64,000 nucleotides of DNA, taken from the NCBI GenBank assembly GCA_020627705.1, contig JAHDGJ010000006.1:132732-196731 (forward strand). The letters run 5' to 3'. Origin of the DNA: Saprospiraceae bacterium. GTDB taxonomy: Bacteria > Bacteroidota > Bacteroidia > Chitinophagales > Saprospiraceae. A model generated the notes under the pieces. That model did not search any database and was not told the origin of the DNA. It was given only the letters and a program-made list of their open reading frames with translations. How positions within the stretch are numbered: the first letter of the stretch is position 1; every line of letters starts with the position of its first letter. Of this stretch, positions 8,349 through 17,544 are shown in pieces. A program made the translations under genes and the position numbers.

Positions 8349-9686
8349 TTAATCATATTTTCTCTTGATAAACCATTCATCATCGTTAAATGTAAAAGAA
8401 ATCAAGATTCGTGCAAAGTTTTCAGTCAAAACCGATCCTTGGCCTCTTCTACCCAGATTAACTCCGATGTTGGCGTGAGATATCTTTCGTTGATATATGA
8501 ACGGAAGTCCCATGCCCAGAGTAACTCCCGCATTAGTTAAAGCTTTGTTATCAAGTTCTCTTGGGTCCGTTTGATAATAAAAGCCGTATCTGTAAATTGC
8601 GCGTTTAAAATAACTTCCAAACGACTTCGAATTTGGCCTTACATGCCCACCTACAGATATTCTATAGGTATCATTGAGGGTCTCAGGATTTGCTTCGTTT
8701 TCGTATTTGCTCCAAGAGGTTTGCTGAAAGTCAAAGCCTAGGCTAAATTTATTTCCTTTGTGATAGCTTGCTCCAAATCCAATAGTTCCTGGAAGGGTCC
8801 CTGTACCTGGCAAGGCAACATCTAACGCAATAGTATCTATAAATACATCTGCGGTCGTAGTTCCTAGGACCTGAACAGTACGATCGAAACGGTTTGAAGT
8901 GGTATTCATCGAGGTTTTACTGTTTCCATGAATGCCGAAAACTATTTTTTTCAATGGGGTGTTTCTGTTCTCCTTCCATTGACGTTCGTTTAATTTTAAA
9001 CTGTATTGAGCCCCAAGCTTCCAAATGAAGCCATTGATGCTGTAATCTCTCGTAAAAACACTATTGTAAGGGAAAAGCAAATCGCTAAATACTACATTTC
9101 TTTCGTATTCAATATTGCCAAAAGCGTAACCTAAGTTTGCTCCAATGGAGAAATCTTTATATGACAAGGCATTTCCCCAATAGAATTTATATGTTCCGCC
9201 GCTTCCTTCAAAATTTCTCGTAATTGTTTGGAGTCCTTCTATTTCTTCTGTTGAACTTAAATCATAAGATACCGTCGAATTGGGCATTAGCGTAAAGGCC
9301 ATACCTAGTTGGAAATCTTTTTGTTCTCTTTCTAAAATGGCATTTAGCGGATTAGATAGTGGAAATGCTAAAGAGATGTATTCGAGGTTCCCAGACCATT
9401 GCGAACTGCTTTGGTCAGCATTGTCCCTTAATCGAGCATACTTCGCGTATAATCCGATATCAAAAGAGGTTGATTTCAATTTAGCGTATGAGGCAGGGTT
9501 GACGATATTGATGTTAAAATCATCAGCAAAAGAAGAACCCAAACTTCCCATGCTTCGTAAATGATAAAAACTTTCGTCTACAATATCACCGATGCCAAAT
9601 CTAGAGAAAGGTGAATTTTCACCACCCTGGGCCACTGCATTAAAGCAAGACATCAAGCAAAATAAAAGGAAGAAATATTGTTTCAT
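8349..9686 (-). CDS. Outer-membrane barrel protein, FadL/PorV-like
   Basis: 445 residues with a signal peptide (1-19, ending AVAQ). The mature start, NSPFSRFGIGDIVDE, followed by a LRSMGSLG stretch and NIVNPASYAKL, is the conserved N-terminal hatch-and-strand pattern of a Bacteroidota outer-membrane family related to FadL/OmpP1-type barrels. The rest is amphipathic beta strand with many aromatic residues. Substrate unknown. It lies 25 bp downstream of coaX and 22 bp upstream of the TPR protein, on the same strand, which suggests one leftward operon purH-coaX-OMP-TPR. Confidence 0.8.
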   Translation of the reverse strand: MKQYFFLLFCLMSCFNAVAQGGENSPFSRFGIGDIVDESFYHLRSMGSLGSSFADDFNINIVNPASYAKLKSTSFDIGLYAKYARLRDNADQSSSQWSGNLEYISLAFPLSNPLNAILEREQKDFQLGMAFTLMPNSTVSYDLSSTEEIEGLQTITRNFEGSGGTYKFYWGNALSYKDFSIGANLGYAFGNIEYERNVVFSDLLFPYNSVFTRDYSINGFIWKLGAQYSLKLNERQWKENRNTPLKKIVFGIHGNSKTSMNTTSNRFDRTVQVLGTTTADVFIDTIALDVALPGTGTLPGTIGFGASYHKGNKFSLGFDFQQTSWSKYENEANPETLNDTYRISVGGHVRPNSKSFGSYFKRAIYRYGFYYQTDPRELDNKALTNAGVTLGMGLPFIYQRKISHANIGVNLGRRGQGSVLTENFARILISFTFNDDEWFIKRKYD

Positions 9687-9711
9687 GTAATTGTTGATAA
9701 GCCCAGTGATT

Positions 9712-10431
9712 CTAAGAATTATTTTTTAAAATTTGGTTTAACCCTATGAGGACTAAATTTGGTTCTGCAAATATCTTTTTTTTGAAATGTTTTGCAAAGA
9801 AAGCGGAGTCGCCTCCAGTTAAAATAACGTTAATCGGGCCAAATTCGCTTTTCAGATGCTTGATATATCCTTCAATTTCAAGAATTATGCCTTTTACAGC
9901 ACCATTTTGTAAAGCCTCAGTGGTTGAAAGGCCCATCAGATGATCGTTTGATATTGGTTCTACGTACGGCAGTTTGTCGGTAAACTTATCCATGGCGACC
10001 AGACGCATATTTAAGCCGGGTGCGATATTGCCTCCGATGTACTTTCCAGTTTTTGTAATAAAGTCATATGTATTACAAGTGCCCAAATCTCCGACAAGTG
10101 TATTTTCTTTTTTAAATAATTTCCACGCTCCCGCAATTCCCGCAATTCGATCTCGACCTAAGGTTTCCGGAGTGTGATAATTTATTTTGAAAGGAAAATT
10201 TAGAGTATGATCTAGTAACACAACCCTGGATTTACTTTTTATTTTTTTAATAAGTTCTTTCCTAAGATGTCTCGTACTGCTTATTATGGTGTGCGAAACA
10301 GCGTATTGTTTCATAATGCTTTCCACACTTTTCCAAGAAAGCCTTTGATATCGCTTATAAAATGTCATTTGATTGCCATCAAAGACAGCGAGTTTAGAAG
10401 AACTGTTTCCTATGTCAATGCAGAGATTCAA
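9712..10431 (-). CDS. coaX: Type III pantothenate kinase
   Basis: Phosphorylates pantothenate with ATP, the first committed step of coenzyme A synthesis, in the cytoplasm. 239 residues, a normal length. The ASKHA-fold motifs are all present: phosphate-1 motif DIGNSSSK (6-13), the GRDR motif at 92-95 with catalytic Asp 94, GDLGTCNTYD (114-123) and GGNIAPGLNMR (133-143). Translation must start at TTG 10429-10431: the DIGN motif begins five residues later and no ATG precedes it. That start begins 1 bp after the purH stop codon, so coupled translation with purH is likely. Confidence 0.95.
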   Translation of the reverse strand: MNLCIDIGNSSSKLAVFDGNQMTFYKRYQRLSWKSVESIMKQYAVSHTIISSTRHLRKELIKKIKSKSRVVLLDHTLNFPFKINYHTPETLGRDRIAGIAGAWKLFKKENTLVGDLGTCNTYDFITKTGKYIGGNIAPGLNMRLVAMDKFTDKLPYVEPISNDHLMGLSTTEALQNGAVKGIILEIEGYIKHLKSEFGPINVILTGGDSAFFAKHFKKKIFAEPNLVLIGLNQILKNNS

Positions 10432-10432
10432 A

Positions 10433-11959
10433 TTAGTGCTTAAAGTGTCTTACTCCAGTAAAGTACATAGGGATATTATGCTGATTGCAATATTCTATGG
10501 ATAACTTGTCTTTGATCGAACCACCTGGTTGAACCACCGCTTCAACACCAGCACCATGTGCAATTTCCACACAATCAGGAAAAGGGAAAAAGGCATCAGA
10601 TGCCATCACAGATCCTCGCACATCAAATCCAAATTTTTTGGCTTTTTCTATTGCTTGATTGCACGCGTCTACTCTAGAAGTCTGTCCACAACCCATTCCC
10701 AGGAGTTGGTTGTTTTTGACTAAAACGATAGTGTTGCTCTTAAGATGTTTAACAATACGATTGGCGTATAGTAGATCCGAAATTTGAGCGGCGTCTGCTT
10801 CTTTTTCTGTAACTTTTTTTAGGTCATTTTCTCGTTGAATGGATAAATCTGTATCCTGTATCACCAAGCCATTAAGTATGCTTTTGTAGGATTTTTTGTG
10901 CGTAAAAAACTTCTTTATTTGAAGAAGGACACGCTTGCTTTTTTGAGTCAACAAGGCCTGGGCCTCATCAGAAAAAGAAGGAGCAATCAAAACTTCGTAA
11001 AATAATTTATCTATTTCTTGAGCGGTGGAAAGGTCGATTTCTGCATTAGAAATAAGGATACCTCCAAAAGCAGAAACAGGATCTCCAGCCAAGGCATCTT
11101 TCCAAGCATCCAAAACCGTGTTGCGTGTGGCGAGGCCGCACACGTTGGTGTGTTTTAAAACAGCAAAACTTGGTCCTTCATTTTGAAATTCAGACATAAT
11201 ATTTACTGCGGCATCTATATCAACCAAGTTGTTGAATGAGAGCTCTTTACCAGAAATTTTATCAAAGAGATCTTCTAGATCACCATGAAAATTGGCCTGC
11301 TGATGTGGATTTTCCCCATAGCGAAGAGCCTTTGACTGGGGCATGCTCACTTTAAAGGCACTGTCTTTTCCTTCTATATTGAAATAAGAATATATCGCAG
11401 TGTCATAATGTGAAGAGGTTGAAAACGCTTTCAAAGCCAAATGTTTTCTTTGATCCAAGGTAGTGCTTACATTTTGCTCTCTCAATATGCCCTCTACATA
11501 AGCGTATTCATTTTGAGAAGGCACAATAACTACGTCGTTATAGTTTTTTGCAGCAGCACGAATAAGTGCAATTCCTCCGATGTCTATTTTTTCGATGATT
11601 TTATTTTCATCCGAAGTGTTGCGCACAGTTTCTTCAAAAGGATAGAGATCCACCATGACTAGATCAATTTCTGGTATGTCATAATTGTTTAGTTGGTTTA
11701 AATGATCTTCTTCTCTTCTTGCAAGTATTCCTCCAAAGATTTTAGGATGTAGGGTTTTAACTCGTCCGTCCAAAATAGAAGGATAACTTGTCAGATCCTC
11801 TACTCGATGTACAGGTATTCCTAAAGCTTCTATGTGTGCTTGAGTGCCACCGGTTGAATATATTTTGACTTCGTTTTCGTGTAACAGTTTGACGATGTTG
11901 TCAATCCCTTGTTTATTGAAAACAGAGATAAGTGCTGCCTTTATTTTCTTTGCTGCCAT
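10433..11959 (-). CDS. purH: Bifunctional AICAR transformylase / IMP cyclohydrolase
   Basis: Catalyses the last two steps of de novo IMP synthesis. 508 residues, full length. The N-terminal ~190 residues are the MGS-fold cyclohydrolase domain: ISVFNKQGI near the start, then YSTGGT, and TLHPKIFGGIL after DGRVK. The C-terminal domain is the transformylase: the KHTNVCGLA motif carries the catalytic Lys-His, RYGENPHQQA lies at the domain junction, and the end reads DKLSIEYCNQHNIPMYFTGVRHF as in the family. It is the first gene of a leftward unit running into coaX. A TAnnTTTG-type box lies 18 bp upstream of the ATG. Confidence 0.97.
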   Translation of the reverse strand: MAAKKIKAALISVFNKQGIDNIVKLLHENEVKIYSTGGTQAHIEALGIPVHRVEDLTSYPSILDGRVKTLHPKIFGGILARREEDHLNQLNNYDIPEIDLVMVDLYPFEETVRNTSDENKIIEKIDIGGIALIRAAAKNYNDVVIVPSQNEYAYVEGILREQNVSTTLDQRKHLALKAFSTSSHYDTAIYSYFNIEGKDSAFKVSMPQSKALRYGENPHQQANFHGDLEDLFDKISGKELSFNNLVDIDAAVNIMSEFQNEGPSFAVLKHTNVCGLATRNTVLDAWKDALAGDPVSAFGGILISNAEIDLSTAQEIDKLFYEVLIAPSFSDEAQALLTQKSKRVLLQIKKFFTHKKSYKSILNGLVIQDTDLSIQRENDLKKVTEKEADAAQISDLLYANRIVKHLKSNTIVLVKNNQLLGMGCGQTSRVDACNQAIEKAKKFGFDVRGSVMASDAFFPFPDCVEIAHGAGVEAVVQPGGSIKDKLSIEYCNQHNIPMYFTGVRHFKH

Positions 11960-11977
11960 TAGGTTCTAAATAGGCTG

Positions 11978-11985
11978 CAAATGTA
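11978..11985 (-). promoter_or_regulatory. Candidate -7 box for the purH operon
   Basis: On the - strand this reads TACATTTG, an exact match to the Bacteroidota -7 consensus TAnnTTTG, 18 bp before the purH ATG. I see no clear TTG -33 element at the expected distance, so this is a partial match. The leader would be only about 10 nt. Confidence 0.4.
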
Positions 11986-12093
11986 GAGTTTAAAAAGGGT
12001 TTAATGGTAAAATTGGGCAGTTCTAAAACTCTTATTTGACTGATTTTTGCGATAATATTATTAAATCCTGTAGTTTAAGGTAAACTTCATTTT

Positions 12094-13005
12094 ATGAAAA
12101 CCCAACTCCTCCTTTTGTTCGCATTTTTTTTGTGTTGTTCGTCTTGCAATATGGTGGACAGCAGTGAAATTTCTGTTGAGGGCAAGAAGGTGGAAGATGC
12201 GAAACATTTGGGTCAAGGCGTATGGATGAAAATACCCTCAAAGTATAGAAAAGCAGAATCCTATGACGGGTATCAAGCCCCGCAATATCATTCTTCGCTT
12301 TCAGTAAAAACGAGTCAAGAGTCTTTGGATCGGCTACTCAAGGTTTATGAGGAAAAGAATTTAAAGGCGCAAAAATGTCGTTTGCTTGAGTTGAGGCCAG
12401 TTGTGTTTGAAGAAGAACATGAGGGATATTATGTCGTTGTTCAAGACTTTAGAAAAAAGACAATCCGTCATTTGTTGGCAGTGAAAATTGGCGAGACACT
12501 TTATAAAATCAAGGGCTTTTACTTTAAAGAATTAGAGGATCAATATGAGACCTATGTTAGAAATGCCTTGTTGTCTAGTCACATTGGGGAAGTTCAACAA
12601 GAAGAGGAACGATTCAAATTTGCAAGCTTTATAGATTTGGAAACGGTGGTGCTCACTACAGATGGAAAATTTCCCACGGAATCTCCTGACAGTTTATACT
12701 TAAGCTTACGAAGTTTTGATAATGTTGGTGCCGTTGATCCTTTTGAGATTATTCGTAACGAATTGCAAAAACATGTTGAAATCGATATGCGAAAAGTAAA
12801 TACCGTCATTGATCCACTTCAAAATGGCAAAATTTATATCAACCAAGGAAAGGATGATAGCAAAGCCTGTTTGGTGATGTTTGTGAGTGCTGATAATAAT
12901 AAGGGATCACTTTATACGCTTTATGGAGAAAGAAGCATTGATCTTAAGGAGCTCAAACGATATTTAAAACGAAGTTTCACGGAAATTAAAATTCCCAAAT
13001 ATTAA
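12094..13005 (+). CDS. Putative lipoprotein, unknown
   Basis: 303 residues. A hydrophobic leader ends in CCSSC (Cys 18 likely lipidated). The mature part is mixed alpha/beta. It has a possible duplicated layout: VWMKIPSKYRKAESYDG in the first half, and FASFIDLETVVLTTDG opening the second. It ends in a basic helix LKELKRYLKRSFTEIKIPKY. No family recognised. It is convergent with tdk, ending 12 bp from the tdk stop. Confidence 0.6.
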   Translation: MKTQLLLLFAFFLCCSSCNMVDSSEISVEGKKVEDAKHLGQGVWMKIPSKYRKAESYDGYQAPQYHSSLSVKTSQESLDRLLKVYEEKNLKAQKCRLLELRPVVFEEEHEGYYVVVQDFRKKTIRHLLAVKIGETLYKIKGFYFKELEDQYETYVRNALLSSHIGEVQQEEERFKFASFIDLETVVLTTDGKFPTESPDSLYLSLRSFDNVGAVDPFEIIRNELQKHVEIDMRKVNTVIDPLQNGKIYINQGKDDSKACLVMFVSADNNKGSLYTLYGERSIDLKELKRYLKRSFTEIKIPKY

Positions 13006-13017
13006 TATTGGACGGGA

Positions 13018-13602
13018 TTATTTGAGATCCAAAATATTGCCCATTTCGTAACACACTCGGCAACGGGGTTCGTATTTGTCTTTTTCACCCAAAACGACTT
13101 GTTCGCTTTCTTCAGATAGTCGATAAGAATGGGTGGCTAGACTTCCACAATGAGGACAAATAGCGTGTACTTTGGTAATATATTCTGCTACCGCGAGCAA
13201 ATCTGGCATTGGGCCAAAAGGCACCCCTTTAAAATCCATATCCAAACCTGCTACAATTACACGCATGCCTCGAACTGCAAGTTTTTGAACAACACGCACA
13301 AGGTCTTCATCAAAAAATTGCGCCTCATCGATGCCTATTACATTATTACCTGTACTTAAAGCAATGATCTCTGTACTCTTTTCAACAGGTATGGACAAAA
13401 TGGTGTTTTCATCATGAGAGACCACATTAGTCTCGTCGTATCTAGAATCCTTTTTGGGTTTAAAAATTTCGACTTTCTGATTGGCAATTCTCGCTCTTTT
13501 GAGTCTTCGAATTAATTCTTCCGTTTTACCCGAAAACATAGAACCACATATTACTTCTATCCATCCGCTTCGTTGTCCTCGAAAATTTGGTTCTAAAAAC
13601 AT
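13018..13602 (-). CDS. tdk: Thymidine kinase (type II)
   Basis: Salvages thymidine by ATP-dependent phosphorylation to dTMP. 194 residues, the usual length. P-loop GSMFSGKT at 20-27; the Mg/catalytic motif IDEAQFF at 91-97 with Glu 93; lasso-domain zinc cysteines C149, C152 (CPHC) and C181, C184 (CRVC). [13 protein letters not shown] (118-130) is the conserved segment after the Walker B strand. It has its own promoter region in the 117-bp divergent gap to the acidic-protein gene on the right. Confidence 0.96.
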   Translation of the reverse strand: MFLEPNFRGQRSGWIEVICGSMFSGKTEELIRRLKRARIANQKVEIFKPKKDSRYDETNVVSHDENTILSIPVEKSTEIIALSTGNNVIGIDEAQFFDEDLVRVVQKLAVRGMRVIVAGLDMDFKGVPFGPMPDLLAVAEYITKVHAICPHCGSLATHSYRLSEESEQVVLGEKDKYEPRCRVCYEMGNILDLK

Positions 13603-13719
13603 TATTTTTTGTCTTGGTTTCGTTAGATGAGCGCAATGTCTTTAACGCATGCCCGAATATACGATTTGAACAGGTATGTTTATTTTTGAACCTTACAAGA
13701 ATTTCTACGTATTTATACT

Positions 13720-14343
13720 ATGGATCACAAACGAATATCTAAGCTTTTAAAGAAAATTGGCTCGTTAAACAAAAGCATCGAAGAAGATGGTGAATTTTCG
13801 AGCATCGAAAAAGAACATATGTTGAGTTATCTCCGAAAACTTTTTGAAGAAGTGAATGGAGAAATACCTGATGATCTGGATGTACAAACGGAAGAAAAGG
13901 CACAAGAGCCTATCGCTGCACCTGTTATTGAAGAAGTAGTACCAGAACAAGTGGTGGTTATCGAAGAAGAGGAAGAACCCATAGCAGTAGAGGAGGAAGA
14001 GCCTGTAGTTGCACAAGAAGAAAACGAATTTGATGGAGTATTGCTTTCTTTATTTGATGATAAAACAGGCAATGACTTATCAGATAAACTGGCCTCAACT
14101 CCAATCAAGGACTTGACAAAAGCCATGGGCATTAATGAGCGAATCTTTACAATCAACGAATTGTTTGGCGGAAATAAGGAAGAATTTGAAAATACCATGA
14201 GTGCTCTGGATGGATTGGATTCTTTTGAAGAAGCAAAGAAAGTGCTGATGGGGTCAGTGGCCACCAAATATGCTTGGTCCGACGAACAGAAATTAAAAAA
14301 AGCCTCGGGCTTTATAAAAGTTGTAAGACGAAGATTTAACTAG
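13720..14343 (+). CDS. Conserved acidic Bacteroidota protein
   Basis: 207 residues. A short helical N-terminus is followed by a Glu/Val-rich low-complexity linker (about 60-108) and a conserved C-terminal helical domain of ~95 residues: IKDLTKAMGINERIFTINEL, then FGGNKEEFENTM and KVVRRRF at the end. I recall this C-terminal domain as widespread in Bacteroidota without a known function; no signal peptide is visible, so it is probably cytoplasmic. TATTTTTG at 13681-13688 matches the -7 consensus but lacks a clear -33 element. The rhomboid protease gene starts 6 bp downstream. Confidence 0.7.
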   Translation: MDHKRISKLLKKIGSLNKSIEEDGEFSSIEKEHMLSYLRKLFEEVNGEIPDDLDVQTEEKAQEPIAAPVIEEVVPEQVVVIEEEEEPIAVEEEEPVVAQEENEFDGVLLSLFDDKTGNDLSDKLASTPIKDLTKAMGINERIFTINELFGGNKEEFENTMSALDGLDSFEEAKKVLMGSVATKYAWSDEQKLKKASGFIKVVRRRFN

Positions 14344-14349
14344 AGGCTT

Positions 14350-15078
14350 ATGGCAACGCTCGAAAAAGAGTTTATACAGTTGCTCAAAATGATAAAGTAT
14401 CCTGTGCTGCTTATCGTTTTGCTTTGGTTGGCGCATTGGTTTAATTATACTAACAATTTTATTTATAACGCTTGGGGAATTTATCCAAGAGAGATAGATG
14501 GCCTCGTCGGTGTGCTTACCGCTCCACTGTTGCATAGTGGGATTCAACATTTGTTTTCCAATTCGATTCCGCTTCTTTTTCTTACAAGCATAATGGTCAT
14601 TTTTTACCCCAGAGTAGCAGGTCCAAGCTTTGTCTTTATTTATTTTTTAGCAGGCTTCATGGTTTGGCTTTTTGGTAGAAACGTATACCATATTGGAGCA
14701 AGTGGTGTAGTCTACGGCTTGGTGGCTTTTGTATTTTGGATAGGTCTTTTTCGTAAAAACCAGCGATCTATTGTTTTGTCTTTGATCATTGTGGTCATGT
14801 ATAGTGGTTATATTGCTGGTGTGTTGCCAGATCAACCAGGCATCTCCTGGGAAAGCCATCTGTTGGGAGGACTTGTTGGGATGTTGGTTGCTTTTATATT
14901 TAAAGATGTTTTAGAACCTGAAGAAATAGCCCTTGTAAAAGAGCAGGACATCATGGAAGAACGGAAGTATTATTTTCTGCCTAGAGATGCATTTGAAAAA
15001 ACCAAAAAACAACGTGCGGAAGAATTGCTACGGAGACAACAGCTGGAACAAGGCGGTTGGACGCAAGATATGAGTTAA
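14350..15078 (+). CDS. Rhomboid-family intramembrane serine protease
   Basis: 242 residues with about six membrane segments between 18 and 187. Catalytic features: HSGIQHLFSN at 62-71 (oxyanion His/Asn region), nucleophile Ser 118 in GASG (116-119), and the second dyad residue His 170 in SHLLGGLVG. This is the minimal bacterial rhomboid core plus a charged C-terminal tail (about 190-242) likely in the cytoplasm. It would cleave single-pass membrane proteins; the substrate is unknown. It starts 6 bp after the acidic protein's stop, so the two are almost certainly cotranscribed. Confidence 0.92.
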   Translation: MATLEKEFIQLLKMIKYPVLLIVLLWLAHWFNYTNNFIYNAWGIYPREIDGLVGVLTAPLLHSGIQHLFSNSIPLLFLTSIMVIFYPRVAGPSFVFIYFLAGFMVWLFGRNVYHIGASGVVYGLVAFVFWIGLFRKNQRSIVLSLIIVVMYSGYIAGVLPDQPGISWESHLLGGLVGMLVAFIFKDVLEPEEIALVKEQDIMEERKYYFLPRDAFEKTKKQRAEELLRRQQLEQGGWTQDMS

Positions 15079-15096
15079 GAAGTTTGAGGTGTGAAA

Positions 15097-15180
15097 TCGG
15101 GGTTCGGGATTCGAGGTTCGGGATTCGGTGTTAGGAGTTCGGGGTTCGGGATTCGGGATTCGGGATTCGGGATTCGGGAT
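15097..15180. repeat. Degenerate 7-bp tandem repeat, unit ATTCGGG
   Basis: The segment downstream of the rhomboid gene is built from variants of ATTCGGG (GTTCGGG, GTTCGAG-like). The last five units, about 15147-15180, are perfect; earlier units are diverged. It is non-coding and sits between the convergent rhomboid and murQ genes. Confidence 0.85.
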
Positions 15181-15203
15181 ACAAGGTTTTAGTTGTTCAG
15201 GGA

Positions 15204-16025
15204 TTATTGGATCTTTTGATGACTTTCGACAGCAGAACGCACTGATCCATATTGTAGAAGGAGTTTTTGTGATTCCTCATAAGTGAGCTTGGTTTTGGCC
15301 ATAACCATTTTCGTACCTCTATCGACCAATTTGTTGTTGCTCAGTTGCATGTCTACCATTCGGTTTCCTTTCACTCTACCAAGTTTTATCATCACAGAAG
15401 TAGAGATCATATTTAACACAAGTTTTTGCGCCGTGCCGCTTTTCATTCGGGTACTGCCGGTAACAAATTCTGGCCCAACCAATGCGACGATAGGGTAATC
15501 AGAGAATATGGTAATCGGACTGTCTTCGTTGCAAGTAATGCATCCGGTGACAATATTATTTCGTTGGCATTCCTTTAAGCCCCCAATGACATAAGGTGTT
15601 GTCCCCGAGGCAGCAATGCCGATCACCACGTCTCTGGTGTCAATGCTGTACTCTTTTAAATCTTGCCATGCTTGAGCGGTATCGTCTTCGGCAAATTCGA
15701 CGGCTTTTCTAATGGCTTGATCTCCGCCAGCGATGAGGCCAATCACCAAATCATGAGATACACCAAAAGTGGGTGGGCATTCTGAAGCATCCACGATACC
15801 TAGTCTTCCGCTGGTGCCTGCACCCAGATAGAATAAGCGGCCTCCTTCTTTCAATTTATGTGCAATGATATCGACGAGAGGTGATATTTGATTAATTGAC
15901 TTTTGTACCGCCACTGCGACTTTTTGGTCCTCTTCATTTATACTTTGAAGAAGCTCTAAAGTTGACATCTGTTCTAGCGCTTCATGGTTAGAACTTTGTT
16001 CGGTAGTTTTTACAAAATCATTCAT
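15204..16025 (-). CDS. murQ: N-acetylmuramic acid 6-phosphate etherase
   Basis: Cleaves the lactyl ether of MurNAc-6-phosphate to give GlcNAc-6-phosphate in peptidoglycan recycling. 273 residues, slightly shorter than E. coli MurQ. The SIS sugar-phosphate fold shows in RLFYLGAGTSGRLG (63-76), followed by DASECPPTFG (79-88) with the catalytic Glu 82. The later GSTRMKSGTAQKL stretch is also family-typical. The start codon overlaps the upstream transporter gene by 8 bp. No MurNAc kinase is visible nearby, so the phosphorylated substrate must be made elsewhere. Confidence 0.95.
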   Translation of the reverse strand: MNDFVKTTEQSSNHEALEQMSTLELLQSINEEDQKVAVAVQKSINQISPLVDIIAHKLKEGGRLFYLGAGTSGRLGIVDASECPPTFGVSHDLVIGLIAGGDQAIRKAVEFAEDDTAQAWQDLKEYSIDTRDVVIGIAASGTTPYVIGGLKECQRNNIVTGCITCNEDSPITIFSDYPIVALVGPEFVTGSTRMKSGTAQKLVLNMISTSVMIKLGRVKGNRMVDMQLSNNKLVDRGTKMVMAKTKLTYEESQKLLLQYGSVRSAVESHQKIQ

Positions 16026-17469
16026 GTTTAGTAATTGCCCATAGGCCTAGAAAGGTTAAAAATCCGTTTACCAATAACAACTCAAATCCAAACTCATAAC
16101 CAAAGAGGAGAGATTTAGAATATTTGTTGATAAAAAAACAAAGTATTGGAGCTGCGAGACAGACATAAGGAGTCAAGTGGTCCTTGATTTTATTTTTGGT
16201 ATAGAATCCAAAGGCATACAATCCTAAAAGGGGCCCATAGGTATAGCTTGCTACTTTAAAAATGGCGCTAATCACCTCTTCATCGTTAATTTTCCAGAAT
16301 AGAAGAATTACTAAAAAAAGTAGAAATGAAAAACCAATGTGTACCAATCGGCGCGTTTGAGGCCGGTCATTTTGTTGATCAGTTTTAAAATCTAAAAAGT
16401 CAACGCAAAAGGAAGTCGTTAGCGAAGTCAATGCAGAATCGGCACTAGAATAGGCAGCGCCAATAAGTCCAAGTAAGAATACAATACCCACTATTGGCGA
16501 CAAATGTTCTAGGGCGATGGTAGGGTAGAGAAGGTCTGTCTTTTCTGGAACAGCAATATTGTTTTTTGCACAGTATATAAACAGCAATGCACCTAAGACG
16601 AGAAACAAAAGTTTGGCGAAAAACAAAATGATGCTAAACCAAAACATGTTTTTTTGTGCTTCATCAATGTTTTTACAGCTTAGGTTTTTTTGCATCATGT
16701 CTTGATCAAGTCCGGTCATTACAATGGCCATAAAAGCCCCAGATATAAATTGTTTAAAGAAGTTTTGCTTGTCCGCCCATCCTCCTTCGAAGAAAAATGC
16801 TTGCGAAAATTCGCTGCCACGAACTTCTGTAACCAATCCAGCTAAAGAAAGATCCAGGTTTTTTGAAATGGCAAAAATTGTCAATACCACGGAGGTCAAG
16901 ATGCAAAGGGTTTGTATCGTATCCGTATAGACAATGGTTTTGATTCCGCCTCGGAAGGTATAGATCCAAATAAGAAAAATCGTGATGAGTACTGTTACCC
17001 AAAACGGGATGCCCAAAGGATCCATTACAAAATTTTGCAATACAATACCTACCAAAAAAAGTCTAAAACTTGCCCCAATGGTTCTTGATAGTAAAAAGAA
17101 GGCTGCCCCTGTTTTATATGAAAAGAGTCCAAATCTTTGGTCCAAATAAGTGTAAATACTGGTGAGATTTAGGCGATAATACATGGGCATTAAAACCGTA
17201 GCGATCACAAAGTAACCGACTAAAAATCCCAAAACCATTTGCAAATAAGAAAATTGGCTTCCACCTACCCATCCTGGTACGGATATAAAGGTAACACCAG
17301 ACAATGTAGCGCCGATCATACCAAAGGCAACCAAGTACCAAGGAGATTGTCTTTTGGCAGTAAAGAAATCTTGGTTGTCAGCCCCTTTTGAAGTCAATAC
17401 TGAGATCAAAATCAAAAGGGCAAAGTAACCAAAGATTACAAGTAGAATAGTGGTTATGGACAAGGACAT
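16018..17469 (-). CDS. Sodium:solute symporter (SSS family), likely MurNAc-linked
   Basis: 483 residues with about 13 membrane segments. The N-terminal GMIGATLSGVTFISVPGW is the conserved Na+/substrate-site helix pair of SSS transporters, and AYSSADSALTSLTTSF near residue 340 is the conserved TM8-type Ser-rich motif. It shares 8 bp with murQ on the same strand, so the two are translationally coupled. Inference: it imports a MurNAc- or anhydroMurNAc-type sugar across the inner membrane. The family also carries other sugars, amino acids and vitamins, so the substrate rests on context only. Confidence 0.85.
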   Translation of the reverse strand: MSLSITTILLVIFGYFALLILISVLTSKGADNQDFFTAKRQSPWYLVAFGMIGATLSGVTFISVPGWVGGSQFSYLQMVLGFLVGYFVIATVLMPMYYRLNLTSIYTYLDQRFGLFSYKTGAAFFLLSRTIGASFRLFLVGIVLQNFVMDPLGIPFWVTVLITIFLIWIYTFRGGIKTIVYTDTIQTLCILTSVVLTIFAISKNLDLSLAGLVTEVRGSEFSQAFFFEGGWADKQNFFKQFISGAFMAIVMTGLDQDMMQKNLSCKNIDEAQKNMFWFSIILFFAKLLFLVLGALLFIYCAKNNIAVPEKTDLLYPTIALEHLSPIVGIVFLLGLIGAAYSSADSALTSLTTSFCVDFLDFKTDQQNDRPQTRRLVHIGFSFLLFLVILLFWKINDEEVISAIFKVASYTYGPLLGLYAFGFYTKNKIKDHLTPYVCLAAPILCFFINKYSKSLLFGYEFGFELLLVNGFLTFLGLWAITKHE

Positions 17470-17544
17470 AATTCAAATGTAAAGGTTCAATTGAACATTT
17501 TAGTCATGCGCGCTATTCTAGTTTTTGGTAGATTTGATGGTACA

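Noticed and set aside
13681..13688. TATTTTTG as promoter of the acidic-protein gene
   Set aside because: The -7 box is good but there is no TTG at the expected distance; it is mentioned in the gene entry only.
13827..14267. Long Ser-rich frame on the - strand
   Set aside because: Antisense to the acidic protein's Glu-rich linker; no family features.
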